From DATDQA01 sp035292505 (GTDB lineage Bacteria > Bacteroidota > Bacteroidia > Chitinophagales > Saprospiraceae), in contig DATDQA010000321.1 in the NCBI GenBank assembly GCA_035292505.1, positions 1 through 12,341 on the forward strand: a stretch of DNA of 12,341 bases, read 5' to 3'. Positions within the stretch are counted from its first letter, which is position 1; the number at the start of each line of letters is the position of its first letter. Made by a program: the position numbers and the translations under genes. The notes beneath the pieces were generated by a model. That model had not been told where the DNA came from. It made no database searches and worked only from the letters and a program-made list of their open reading frames with translations. Positions 1 through 7,222 of this stretch are shown here, in pieces.

Positions 1-1854
1 GACTTTCGGTTCATAGAGCAACGTTTCGGTCTGTCCCGGCATCACCAGCAATTCAGCAGTAGTAGCCCCTAATACTGCAAGGCCATGCGGTACATCCCAG
101 TCCTGTTCCAGATTCGTCACATGGAAGTACACTTTGTCTCCCACTCTGATGCCTTCGATATTATCCGGTGCGAAGTGACTTCTGATCGTTGTCATGTAGA
201 CATGTACCACGTTCCCTTCACGGATCACTTTTGTTTCTTTCTCACCCAAAGCACGATACGGGTGCTTGTTCTCCTCTATCGGGTAAAATTTCTTGGATTT
301 CGGTACGATCCTATCGGCTGGGATGGCCTGACCATAGTGAGGTTCTCCAATCGTTGGAAAATCAAGAATCATCTGCATCTTATCACCGCTGATATCGTAG
401 AGTTGTGCAGATTGCGTGAGCTCTGGACCAGTAGGCAGAAATCTGTCTTTCGTGATTTTGTTAAGTGCAATCAGGTATTTACCCTGAGGTTTGCGCGTAT
501 CCCCGCCAGGGACACAGAGGTGACCTATCGAATAAAATGTGGGCTGGCGATCGAGAACTTCCCATGTGCCTACTTTCCATTTTACCACCTCGGATGAGAT
601 GAAGAATGAAGTATACGCATTTCCCTTGTCATCAAATTCTGTATGCAATGGACCCAGGCCAGCATCTTTTACAACGCCGCCTACCACTTCGTCATATTTC
701 AAAATCGGGATACCAAATGACTCGCCATCGAATGCTTTGTTTTCAATAGCGGCCAGCATCTTCTTAAAAGAGTGAGCAGTAATATCAGCGGACAATTTCC
801 CGCTCCCGATGATATACTCACCTGAGGGATCTACATCCAGACCATGAGGTGACTTCGGTGTCGGCAGGAAGTAGACTAACCCGGGGCAGTCGGCGGGCAG
901 GAGAATTTTCACGCTCGTCTTCTGCTCCGATGTTGCCATATGTGTAGACTCATCATAACGGTTTATGACATAGCTTGTACTCATTTCTTTGAAGTTGCCG
1001 GCGGCAAGAAATTCCTCAGCCTTCTTCCAGTTTACTGCAGCAATAAAGTCTTTGTCATTTTGAGAGGCATTGACTTCAAGAAGCGTATTCTTTTGTTCTG
1101 TATTGTACGAAGTGAAAAATGTCCATCCATGAGAGTTTCCCTTCCCGGAATGTGCGAGGTCATAATCAAATGCCGGCATCATAATCTGGAAGGCGATATC
1201 CATATGCCCTGTTTCTTTGTCGACTTTGATAAAAGAAAGGGTACCCTTGAAGTTTTCTGCATATGAATTAATTGCTACATCGGCCTGAGGAGCAGGTACA
1301 CTGAAGCGTGTACCGGCCACGACATATTCTGTGTTTTCGGTTGTAAAAGGCGAACTGTGATTCCCGCCGCTGTTCGGAAGTTGTACAATCTCTACAGTCT
1401 CGAATGTGGTGAGGTCTATCCGCGCAACCCGTGGTGTATTGTTTCCATTGATAAAGATCCAACGTCCGTCCGTCTCTCCATTTGTTTGTGAGAGCTCTGG
1501 GTGATGGGAATCATCCCAGGGGATAAAACCGTAGGTTGTTTGCAACATGGGTTTTGTCTCTTCATTGAATCCATAACCTTTTTCCGGATCAACGGAGAAC
1601 ACAGGTACGACACGCAGGAGTCGCCCGGAGGGTAATCCATACACGCCGAGTTGCCCACTAAATCCACCTGACACGAACAGATAAAATTCATCGTACTGGC
1701 CCGGCGGAACATAGACCTGTGAAGCTGCGTTTCCGCTGAGCACAGATCCGGTTGTAATCCCTGAACCCTGTTGATTGCATGCATACCATACTGTGGCAAT
1801 CAGGGCAAATCCCACCACCGCAGGTAAAAAGCGCATACGAGACCTGTAATTCAT
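1..1854 (-). CDS. nosZ: Nitrous-oxide reductase NosZ, clade II (Sec-type), 3' end cut by window edge
   Basis: Reduces N2O to N2 in the periplasm with electrons from cytochrome c; terminal step of denitrification or N2O respiration. The minus frame is open from ATG at 1854 to base 1, giving 618 residues; the family is usually about 640-660, so only the C-terminal end is missing. The seven histidines expected for the CuZ cluster can be matched: His117-His118 (DDSHHPELS), His166 (GGNHSSPF), His337 (SPHG), His404 (GPLHTEF), His445 (IGHLCVPGG) and His506 (GEPHYGQ). The 61-residue gap between the last two equals that of the classical enzymes. His590 (VPHG) would be the first CuA ligand; the CxxxCxxxH part lies outside. 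The N-terminus is a Sec-like signal with no twin-arginine motif, hence clade II. Cys26 follows WYA, a poor lipobox, so lipidation is possible only. Divergent from the cytochrome gene at 2056. Sure of the family. Confidence 0.97.
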   Translation of the reverse strand, partial: MNYRSRMRFLPAVVGFALIATVWYACNQQGSGITTGSVLSGNAASQVYVPPGQYDEFYLFVSGGFSGQLGVYGLPSGRLLRVVPVFSVDPEKGYGFNEETKPMLQTTYGFIPWDDSHHPELSQTNGETDGRWIFINGNNTPRVARIDLTTFETVEIVQLPNSGGNHSSPFTTENTEYVVAGTRFSVPAPQADVAINSYAENFKGTLSFIKVDKETGHMDIAFQIMMPAFDYDLAHSGKGNSHGWTFFTSYNTEQKNTLLEVNASQNDKDFIAAVNWKKAEEFLAAGNFKEMSTSYVINRYDESTHMATSEQKTSVKILLPADCPGLVYFLPTPKSPHGLDVDPSGEYIIGSGKLSADITAHSFKKMLAAIENKAFDGESFGIPILKYDEVVGGVVKDAGLGPLHTEFDDKGNAYTSFFISSEVVKWKVGTWEVLDRQPTFYSIGHLCVPGGDTRKPQGKYLIALNKITKDRFLPTGPELTQSAQLYDISGDKMQMILDFPTIGEPHYGQAIPADRIVPKSKKFYPIEENKHPYRALGEKETKVIREGNVVHVYMTTIRSHFAPDNIEGIRVGDKVYFHVTNLEQDWDVPHGLAVLGATTAELLVMPGQTETLLYEPKV

Positions 1855-1887
1855 TTTGTTTTTCTAATTAGTTGAGTAAATTTCGAA

Positions 1888-1910
1888 CAGATATACCTGT
1901 CTTGTCAGGT
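1888..1910 (-). promoter_or_regulatory. Imperfect palindrome and possible promoter upstream of nosZ
   Basis: Bases 1895-1910 form an interrupted palindrome, ACCTGTCTTGTCAGGT, with 5-bp perfect arms and a further C/G pair inside; it lies 41-56 nt before the nosZ start. Its left end overlaps TATATCTG (minus strand, 1895-1888), one base away from the Bacteroidota -7 consensus TAnnTTTG. A well-placed -33 TTG was not found (the nearest is 24 nt away). It does not match the FNR/CRP consensus TTGAT-N4-ATCAA. A regulator site is inference only. Confidence 0.25.
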
Positions 1911-2055
1911 TTAACAGAACAATGTTAGAGCCTATGCCCGGTGTCAAGAATGAGAGATATCAGTCGCAGGAATGACATCGCTCATCTGCGTGGGGTAGCA
2001 TGAAAGAGATACTTGCATCACATTTTTTCACAAGAAAACTCTTAAATACTCTGCT

Positions 2056-2520
2056 ATGCGAAAAGTGTTTGTTTTAGTGTTCTGTGCCGCATGTCTGTAT
2101 GCCTGTGGGGGTGGCAATTCTACTTCCGGAGAAACAGGTAAGGCGCCGGTACCAGAAAAAAAAGTTGACGAGGGTAAGGGCATTGGCGAAATCAAAGAAG
2201 TGACCCTGAATAATCCTTTGAAACACGAAATGGTTGATAAGGGTCGGGCCATCTATGACATGAAATGCTCGGCCTGCCATAAACTGACCGATCAACGCGT
2301 AGTTGGTCCCGGGTGGAAAGGGGTGACGGTCAGACGTAAACCTGAATGGATCATGAATATGACGACCAACGTGGATATTATGTTGGCAGAGGATCCTGCA
2401 GCACAAGCCTTACTCAAGGAATGTCTCGTACGCATGCCCAACCAGAATCTGACCATCGGCGATGCACGCGACGTCCTTGAATTTATGTACTCCAATGACG
2501 GCGGAACAGTAGGTAATTAA
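2056..2520 (+). CDS. Lipoprotein monoheme cytochrome c, probable electron donor to NosZ
   Basis: A 154-residue c-type cytochrome. Residues 1-17 are a lipoprotein signal ending LYAC, so it should be anchored at Cys17 and face the periplasm. A flexible Gly/Ser/Glu/Lys-rich linker (18-55) leads to a single class I heme domain: heme attachment CSACH at 71-75, the conserved VGPGW loop at 83-87, and Met127 (VRMPNQNL) as likely sixth ligand. Only 6 nt separate its stop from the start of the following membrane-protein gene, so the two are probably co-transcribed. It is divergent from nosZ; monoheme cytochromes accompany clade II nosZ in many Bacteroidota and are thought to deliver electrons to the CuA site. 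The family is certain; the partnership with NosZ is inferred from position. Confidence 0.93.
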   Translation: MRKVFVLVFCAACLYACGGGNSTSGETGKAPVPEKKVDEGKGIGEIKEVTLNNPLKHEMVDKGRAIYDMKCSACHKLTDQRVVGPGWKGVTVRRKPEWIMNMTTNVDIMLAEDPAAQALLKECLVRMPNQNLTIGDARDVLEFMYSNDGGTVGN

Positions 2521-2526
2521 AATCTC

Positions 2527-3804
2527 ATGAACAGTGTCCGTGCAATGCAGGTCCGGCACCGACACGGGGTAATGAAGCGTTGGTTTGGAATTACACTTTC
2601 CAATCTTCTTATTGCAGCTGTCATAGGCGTGCTATTACGCTTTGCCTTTATTGCTGAAATTCCATTCTTTGAATACAAGAATTGGCTGCATGCGCATTCA
2701 CATCTTGCCATGTTGGGCTGGGTGTACCTCGCCCTTTTTGTATTGATCGTGGAAGTCTTTATACCACCGGACAAAGGAACCTATAAAAAATACCGTCGAC
2801 TGTTTTGGTCTACCCAATTTGTTGTATGGGGTATGCTCATTGCATTTATTGCAAGAGGGTATTGGTTTCTATCTACCGGATTCCTGATACTGCATGTGCT
2901 GCTGTCGTATCTCTTCATATGCAAAGTCTGGATTGATACTTCCTCTGACGGAAAATCAAGACTATCCACAAAACTGTTGCGGATGTCACTTGTGTTTCAG
3001 GTCATCTCAACACTTGCGCTATGGGCTGTTCCGATCCTCATTGCATGTTCCCTTCGCGGAACGGAGTTATATTACATGGCAATCCAGTTTTTTCTGCATT
3101 TCCAGTTCAACGGGTGGTTCCTCTTCTGTGTACTGGCCTTGTTGTTCAGATTTTTAGAGGAGAATCATATTGCCATACCAAATCGGGCATCCGGGATATT
3201 CTTCATATTCCTTGTCCTTTCCTGTTTTCTCACATATGCCCTTGCCGTTGCCTGGTCAAATCCATTGCCAATCGTATTCCTTATCAACGGAGTCGGAGTC
3301 AGTGTCCAGTTTCTGGCACTGCTATTTTTCTGCTTTCTCCTGTATATGATGCGCAAGGGCATCCATGATACATTCACGGGTACAGAACGCTTATTTATTT
3401 ATGCTGCCCTAGCATGTCTCGTGCTGAAGATTTTCATCCAAACGGCAGTTGTGATTCCCGATATCGCTAAGGTGGGATATACCATCCGGAACTTTGTCAT
3501 TGGGTTCATGCATCTCATCCTGTTGGGAGTGATTACGATGGGCGTTTTTGGTTACGCGTTTCGTAAAAGATTGTTGAGTAATGGATGCAAACCGGGAGCT
3601 TTACTTGTCCTCGCAGGCTTTTTGGCAGTGGAACTATTGTTATTTGGTCAGGGTATTTTGCTTTGGGCCGCAATGGGTTTTATGCCATATTATTATGAGG
3701 CTATTTTTGGCGCTTCAATATTAATTATGTTGGGCGTGGCTTGGATAGTTGTTGATAAGTTGAAGTCAGCCAAAGACTTGTCGGCCACCGGCGGCAATGT
3801 ATAA
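2527..3804 (+). CDS. 12-helix membrane protein resembling a heme-copper oxidase subunit I without CuB ligands
   Basis: A 425-residue polytopic inner-membrane protein with about 12 hydrophobic helices (roughly 21-45, 58-79, 93-115, 116-136, 151-175, 182-210, 222-243, 247-275, 288-310, 320-345, 357-380, 388-409). This number matches subunit I of heme-copper oxidases. Histidines sit where that family keeps ligands: HAHSH at 55-59 entering helix 2, His191 in helix 6 (HFQFNGW), and His329 in helix 10 (GFMHLILLG). Helix 7 has no His pair, and helix 10 has one His rather than two, so a normal heme-copper reduction centre is unlikely; a low-spin heme bound by helices 2 and 10 remains possible. It follows the cytochrome c by 6 nt and faces nosZ, suggesting a role in electron transfer or maturation for N2O respiration. 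The exact family was not recognised. An in-frame ATG at 2572 (MKRWFGI) is an alternative start; neither has a good Shine-Dalgarno. Confidence 0.8.
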   Translation: MNSVRAMQVRHRHGVMKRWFGITLSNLLIAAVIGVLLRFAFIAEIPFFEYKNWLHAHSHLAMLGWVYLALFVLIVEVFIPPDKGTYKKYRRLFWSTQFVVWGMLIAFIARGYWFLSTGFLILHVLLSYLFICKVWIDTSSDGKSRLSTKLLRMSLVFQVISTLALWAVPILIACSLRGTELYYMAIQFFLHFQFNGWFLFCVLALLFRFLEENHIAIPNRASGIFFIFLVLSCFLTYALAVAWSNPLPIVFLINGVGVSVQFLALLFFCFLLYMMRKGIHDTFTGTERLFIYAALACLVLKIFIQTAVVIPDIAKVGYTIRNFVIGFMHLILLGVITMGVFGYAFRKRLLSNGCKPGALLVLAGFLAVELLLFGQGILLWAAMGFMPYYYEAIFGASILIMLGVAWIVVDKLKSAKDLSATGGNV

Positions 3805-3856
3805 GTTGAAAATTTATGAGATGAGAGTTTTAATGTTGTACGGATTGAGCATCGAG

Positions 3857-3898
3857 CCTGCCTGCCGTGTCATAGACATGCCTTTTGGGGCAGGCAGG
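3857..3898. repeat. Long inverted repeat between convergent genes
   Basis: CCTGCCTGCC (3857-3866) and GGCAGGCAGG (3889-3898) form a perfect 10-bp stem with a 22-nt loop that holds a small TGTC-ATA-GACA hairpin. It lies between the convergent membrane-protein and VOC genes, so it could end transcription from either side, but neither strand has a T-run directly after the stem. A dispersed REP-like palindrome is another possibility. Just after it, AGGAATTAA occurs twice (3896-3904 and 3911-3919), the second copy covering the VOC stop codon. Confidence 0.7.
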
Positions 3899-3915
3899 AA
3901 TTAAAAAATCAGGAA

Positions 3916-4332
3916 TTAACGGATATTACCGTGCTCATCCAGCTCCAGGTAAGGATTAAAAGCCAGCTCCCAATAGTTGTCTTCGGGATCAGCGATGTAA
4001 CCGCGATAACCTCCCCAAAAGACGTTCTCAGGTTCTCGAACGATACGTACCCCTTTCACGCGGAGGTGTTGTGTGATCTGATCTACTTCTTCCGATGAAC
4101 GAAAATTGATGGCAAACGTAAATCTCTTGAAGCCCGATCCTTCCTCCGGGATTCCGACATCCTTTGCCAGCTCGTGAATAGGATAGAGGCCCAGGATTAT
4201 CCCATTGAGTTTGAAAAAACAAATGCCTTCCTCATCTTTGAAGGGTATCCAGCCGAATTTTTCACGGTACCAGGTTTTCATCATATCAAGATCTCCGACC
4301 CCCAGGGTGATGAATGTCAGTCGTTGCTCCAT
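3916..4332 (-). CDS. VOC-superfamily (glyoxalase/bleomycin-resistance fold) protein
   Basis: A 138-residue single-domain protein of the vicinal oxygen chelate fold, built of two beta-alpha-beta-beta-beta halves. The first half opens with FITLGVGDL and WYREKFGW (residues 7-28); the second ends in the family signature GGYRGYIADPEDNYWE (107-122), whose Glu122 is the usual C-terminal metal ligand. The position where metal-dependent members carry the first His (start of strand 1) appears to be Thr9, so metal binding and glyoxalase activity are doubtful. Substrate cannot be told from sequence. It stands alone: convergent with the membrane-protein gene on one side and divergent from the T9SS protein on the other, with 202 bp between the two starts. 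The fold is clear; the function is unknown. Confidence 0.9.
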   Translation of the reverse strand: MEQRLTFITLGVGDLDMMKTWYREKFGWIPFKDEEGICFFKLNGIILGLYPIHELAKDVGIPEEGSGFKRFTFAINFRSSEEVDQITQHLRVKGVRIVREPENVFWGGYRGYIADPEDNYWELAFNPYLELDEHGNIR

Positions 4333-4534
4333 GTTTCTTTGAGTTATTGACCGGGGAAATTACAACCTTGTGGCCGGGCCGAACGCCTTAATTGGGGAAC
4401 CATTAAAATTTCATTGCGCCAGTTCTACATGCGATGAAAGTTGCCAATTATTTTACCCCCGTAAACCACAAAATCCGGAATCCTTGATTACTTTCGTCAC
4501 TTCCATTCTTTCACCTCTAAAAAACACACACCAT

Positions 4535-6724
4535 ATGAAAACTTCCCTCTTGTGGTATTTTACCGAAAGGACATTCATCCGACTTGTACTTTTTCTTGGA
4601 TTGATCGCAGGCAGTCCATTTGAAGAGTCTATTGGGTTTTCCACTTTCGCACAGACAAACCGGTCCCTTGGAGATCCTGTTGAGTGCATTGAAGACACGG
4701 ATTGTGATGACTCTGATCCTTGTACCGATGACTATTGTAGTGGAGGCATATGTTTCAATGAACCATTCGATTTCGATTTAGATGGTGTTTGCGATGTGGA
4801 TGACAACTGTGAGTTGGACTACAATCCCGACCAGTTCGACTATGATGGAGATGGAGAAGGGGATGCCTGTGACACTGACGACGACAACGATGGTGTATCG
4901 GATGATGATGATAGTGATGACTTTAACATCTCTGTGTGTCAGGATATAGATGGAGATGGTTGTGACGACTGCTATTGGGGCTATGGCTATCCGGACACGA
5001 ATGACGACGGTTATGATTATGATTTTGATGGTTTATGTGATGATGGTGATCCTGATGACGACAACGACGGCGTTATTGATGAAGATGATAGTGATGACAA
5101 TAATCCATTTGTATGTCAGGATTTAGACGGAGATGGCTGCGATGACTGCTACTGGGGCTATGGCTATCCGGACACGTTTGATGACGGAGATGATTATGAT
5201 TTTGATGGTATCTGTGATTTCGGCGACCCCGATGATGACAACGATGGCATCAATGATGAAGACGACAACAGTCCTTATGATCCGTATACGTGTCGTGATG
5301 ATGACGGTGATGGTTGCGACGACTGTTACAATGGCTATTACGACCCTTCTAATGACGGCCCGGATACCGACGGTGATGGCATCTGTGATTTCTCTGACAA
5401 CTGTCTTCTGGTGTCTAATCCCAATCAGCTTGATTCTGACGGAGACGGCGTAGGAGATTCCTGCGACAACTGTACTAACGAGTCTAACCCATCTCAGGAA
5501 AATTCAGACACTGATGGCTATGGTGATGCGTGTGACAACTGCGATCTTATAAACAATCAGGATCAGGCTGACACAGATGTCGACGGCATCGGCGATGCAT
5601 GTGATGACTGCGACAACGCAGCACCGGGTATTGCAAATTTTAACTACTCCACATGTCATTGTGAGCTCGGTTACTATGAAGTATATGAAGCAGGTGGCGT
5701 TTTGCAGGGCGAAAATCAGGGATTGCGGACTCCACTTCCTATCGTCATCGGGTGTCAGCCATGCGAACCGGGAACACATTGTCCTGATGGCATATCGTCC
5801 TATCCTTGTGCACCAGGTACCTATATGGATCTCTATGGTGCCGCCGAATGTCTGCCATGTGCTGATGGATACACTTCTAATGAAGGAGCAACAGAATGTT
5901 ATCTGATCTTTACCTGTGATGATGGTATCCTGAACGGAAATGAAGAAGGTATCGATTGCGGAGGCCCGGATTGTGTCCCCTGCGCTCCACCAGAGGCTGT
6001 CTGTGGTGTCATCACTGTGTATGTAAATCAATACGATCCTGATTACGATGGCCCTGGCAGTCAGAATATCTGGTTGATCGATGGCATGGACCTGGATGCA
6101 GGAAGTTCATCTCACTCACTCTCGCCGAATATCGATGTCAAACGCTACCTCAGCAATATCGGATTCGACTGGACGACAAACGGTGCGTGTGTTGATATGA
6201 CGCCCAATGGAGGTTCTCTCAGTAATATGGACCGAGGTATTGTCTACCGTGACTGCCTCCCTGCGACTCCTGGCAACTTCAATGTGTGGAAACTGTACAA
6301 ACTTCGTATCGCAGATGAATTCGGCAGCGATGAATGTACAGGCACCGTGAAGGTGAAGCAAGAACCTGTACTTGTCGCACCTGTGATTCATTTTGTGATT
6401 CCCAAAACAGATGAGTATTTATCCCTGGAAAAGAAACATGAGGTCAATGTCTTAGGTGATCCTGAATCTGCTCTCACTGATCTCGTCGTTTTGCCTAATC
6501 CAGGCAGAGACGCATTACAGGTGAATTGGATGTCGGTGACAAAAGGAGATGCTGAGATCAGGGTCATCGATATATCGGGACGTACGGTGCTCTCTCAACA
6601 GATTGAAGTTTTGCCCGGTGAGAATACAGTGGTATTCGATATGACTATGCAGCCGGCTGGAGTGTATGCAATCCTGGTGAAAACGGTTACAGAGGTGATG
6701 AGTGTGAAATGGATCAAGGATTAA
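4535..6724 (+). CDS. Secreted Asp-rich thrombospondin type 3-like protein with T9SS C-terminal sorting domain
   Basis: A 729-residue exported protein. The frame is open upstream to a GTG at 4370, but the ATG at 4535 starts a plausible signal peptide (hydrophobic core about 14-27, possible cleavage after FAQ at 40) behind an A-rich leader, so I use it. Residues about 50-370 are Cys- and Asp-rich with many DxDxDG-type calcium-binding loops of thrombospondin type 3 repeats (for example DSDGDGVGDSCDNC). Within this, a 59-residue unit occurs twice in full (134-192, 193-251) and once in part (252-290). Next come a GCC2/GCC3-like Cys-rich stretch (407-455) and a CDDGILNGNEEGIDCGG motif (461-477), a beta-rich region, and a type A T9SS sorting domain at about 649-729 (LVVLPNPGRDAL, DISGRTVL, PAGVYAILV, final VKWIKD). 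It is probably exported across the outer membrane and held on the surface or released, in calcium-stabilised form; adhesion or a structural role is inference. Confidence 0.93.
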   Translation: MKTSLLWYFTERTFIRLVLFLGLIAGSPFEESIGFSTFAQTNRSLGDPVECIEDTDCDDSDPCTDDYCSGGICFNEPFDFDLDGVCDVDDNCELDYNPDQFDYDGDGEGDACDTDDDNDGVSDDDDSDDFNISVCQDIDGDGCDDCYWGYGYPDTNDDGYDYDFDGLCDDGDPDDDNDGVIDEDDSDDNNPFVCQDLDGDGCDDCYWGYGYPDTFDDGDDYDFDGICDFGDPDDDNDGINDEDDNSPYDPYTCRDDDGDGCDDCYNGYYDPSNDGPDTDGDGICDFSDNCLLVSNPNQLDSDGDGVGDSCDNCTNESNPSQENSDTDGYGDACDNCDLINNQDQADTDVDGIGDACDDCDNAAPGIANFNYSTCHCELGYYEVYEAGGVLQGENQGLRTPLPIVIGCQPCEPGTHCPDGISSYPCAPGTYMDLYGAAECLPCADGYTSNEGATECYLIFTCDDGILNGNEEGIDCGGPDCVPCAPPEAVCGVITVYVNQYDPDYDGPGSQNIWLIDGMDLDAGSSSHSLSPNIDVKRYLSNIGFDWTTNGACVDMTPNGGSLSNMDRGIVYRDCLPATPGNFNVWKLYKLRIADEFGSDECTGTVKVKQEPVLVAPVIHFVIPKTDEYLSLEKKHEVNVLGDPESALTDLVVLPNPGRDALQVNWMSVTKGDAEIRVIDISGRTVLSQQIEVLPGENTVVFDMTMQPAGVYAILVKTVTEVMSVKWIKD
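4934..5404 (+). repeat. In-frame 177-bp tandem duplications in the Asp-rich gene
   Basis: Unit 1 is 4934-5110 and unit 2 is 5111-5287, both exactly 177 bp (59 codons), starting VCQD[IL]DGDGCDDCYWGYGYPDT. A third, diverged partial unit begins at 5288 (TCRDDDGDGCDDCYNGYYDP) and fades near 5404 into ordinary thrombospondin type 3 repeats. Units 1 and 2 agree over long DNA stretches, including synonymous positions in the segment coding WGYGYPDT, which suggests fairly recent duplication or gene conversion. Confidence 0.9.
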
Positions 6725-6765
6725 CAGTCTTCTGTCTTCAAAGTATCAGAAGGTTTGATCGTTAA

Positions 6766-6794
6766 ATCCGGAAAGAACTTTAATTGTTCCGGAT
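6766..6794 (+). repeat. Hairpin after the T9SS protein gene
   Basis: ATCCGGAA (6766-6773) and TTCCGGAT (6787-6794) form a perfect 8-bp stem with a 13-nt loop, 42 nt after the stop codon. No T-run follows, so it is not a terminator by itself; it may protect the 3' end of the message ahead of the terminator at 6805. Confidence 0.6.
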
Positions 6795-6804
6795 AGATTC
6801 ATGC

Positions 6805-6860
6805 GAAGGAGTATCGGCACAAGGAGCGGTTGTTGTCGATACTCCTTCTTACTTTTTACA
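6805..6860 (+). terminator. Rho-independent terminator of the T9SS protein gene
   Basis: GAAGGAGTATCG (6805-6816) pairs perfectly over 12 bp with CGATACTCCTTC (6837-6848) around a 20-nt loop and is followed by a T-rich tail, TTACTTTTTAC. It lies 80 nt after the stop codon of the Asp-rich gene on the same strand. Confidence 0.8.
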
Positions 6861-7186
6861 AGTCCCTATGACATGTCTTTTTCAAATCAGCATTTAAAAC
6901 TCCTTTCCCCTGCTCTCCATCTTGTCCAAATGGCACGGGGGGGATGAATTTGGCAGTGGTGTCACGCTGCTTAGAATATTTTATGCTTGAGAAAATATGT
7001 GATATCCGGATTTTCTCTGCTTAGCTCCTATGAAAGAGTTGAATAATTCGGCATATATATCTAATTCAGGCATATATATCTTGTACGCTCACAATGAATT
7101 GACAAATTATTTAGGCAATTCACCTCATATCCAGACCTCATCGAGAGACATCCCGTTTAGATGGAAAAGAAAACAATTGGAGTGTC
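6861..7186. other. Intergenic stretch without a recognisable gene
   Basis: No coding frame here has a plausible start, length and composition together. Visible items are a run of seven G at about 6938-6944 and the tandem repeat at 7045-7081. The frame opening with ATG at 7161 is rejected because it runs through the predicted terminator at 7281 and into the intron relic. Confidence 0.6.
7045..7081. repeat. Tandem 18/19-bp repeat, AATTC(A)GGCATATATATCT
   Basis: Two adjacent copies, 7045-7062 and 7063-7081, differ only by one inserted A. Their spacing of about two helical turns would suit a pair of binding sites for one regulator, about 110 bp before the promoter-like site at 7187. It could equally be a slippage product. 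Confidence 0.7.
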
Positions 7187-7216
7187 TTGCCTGATGCGTA
7201 AAAAATTTTATCTTTG
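7187..7216 (+). promoter_or_regulatory. Bacteroidota-type promoter for a predicted small RNA
   Basis: TTG at 7187-7189 is followed after exactly 19 nt by TATCTTTG at 7209-7216. This fits the primary sigma-factor promoter of Bacteroidota (TTTG, 19 nt, TAnnTTTG) fully at the -7 box and in three of four bases at -33. It is the only exact TAnnTTTG that I found in the intergenic regions I checked. Initiation would fall near 7222-7226. Confidence 0.5.
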
Positions 7217-7222
7217 GCACCG

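Noticed and set aside
85..597. Plus-strand open frame of 170 codons
   Set aside because: It lies antisense inside nosZ, whose frame shows a full set of conserved motifs; the plus-strand translation has no recognisable features.
1268..1799. Two overlapping minus-strand frames inside nosZ
   Set aside because: They are out of frame with NosZ. The NosZ frame is open without interruption from 1854 to 1, so there is no frameshift.
4370..4534. 55-codon N-terminal extension of the T9SS protein from GTG
   Set aside because: It would place a hydrophilic, Cys-containing stretch before the signal peptide; the ATG at 4535 gives a proper export signal at the N-terminus.
5504..6031. Minus-strand open frame of 175 codons
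   Set aside because: A shadow of the Asp-rich gene: GAT/GAC codons read backwards give Ile/Val-rich sequence and few stops.
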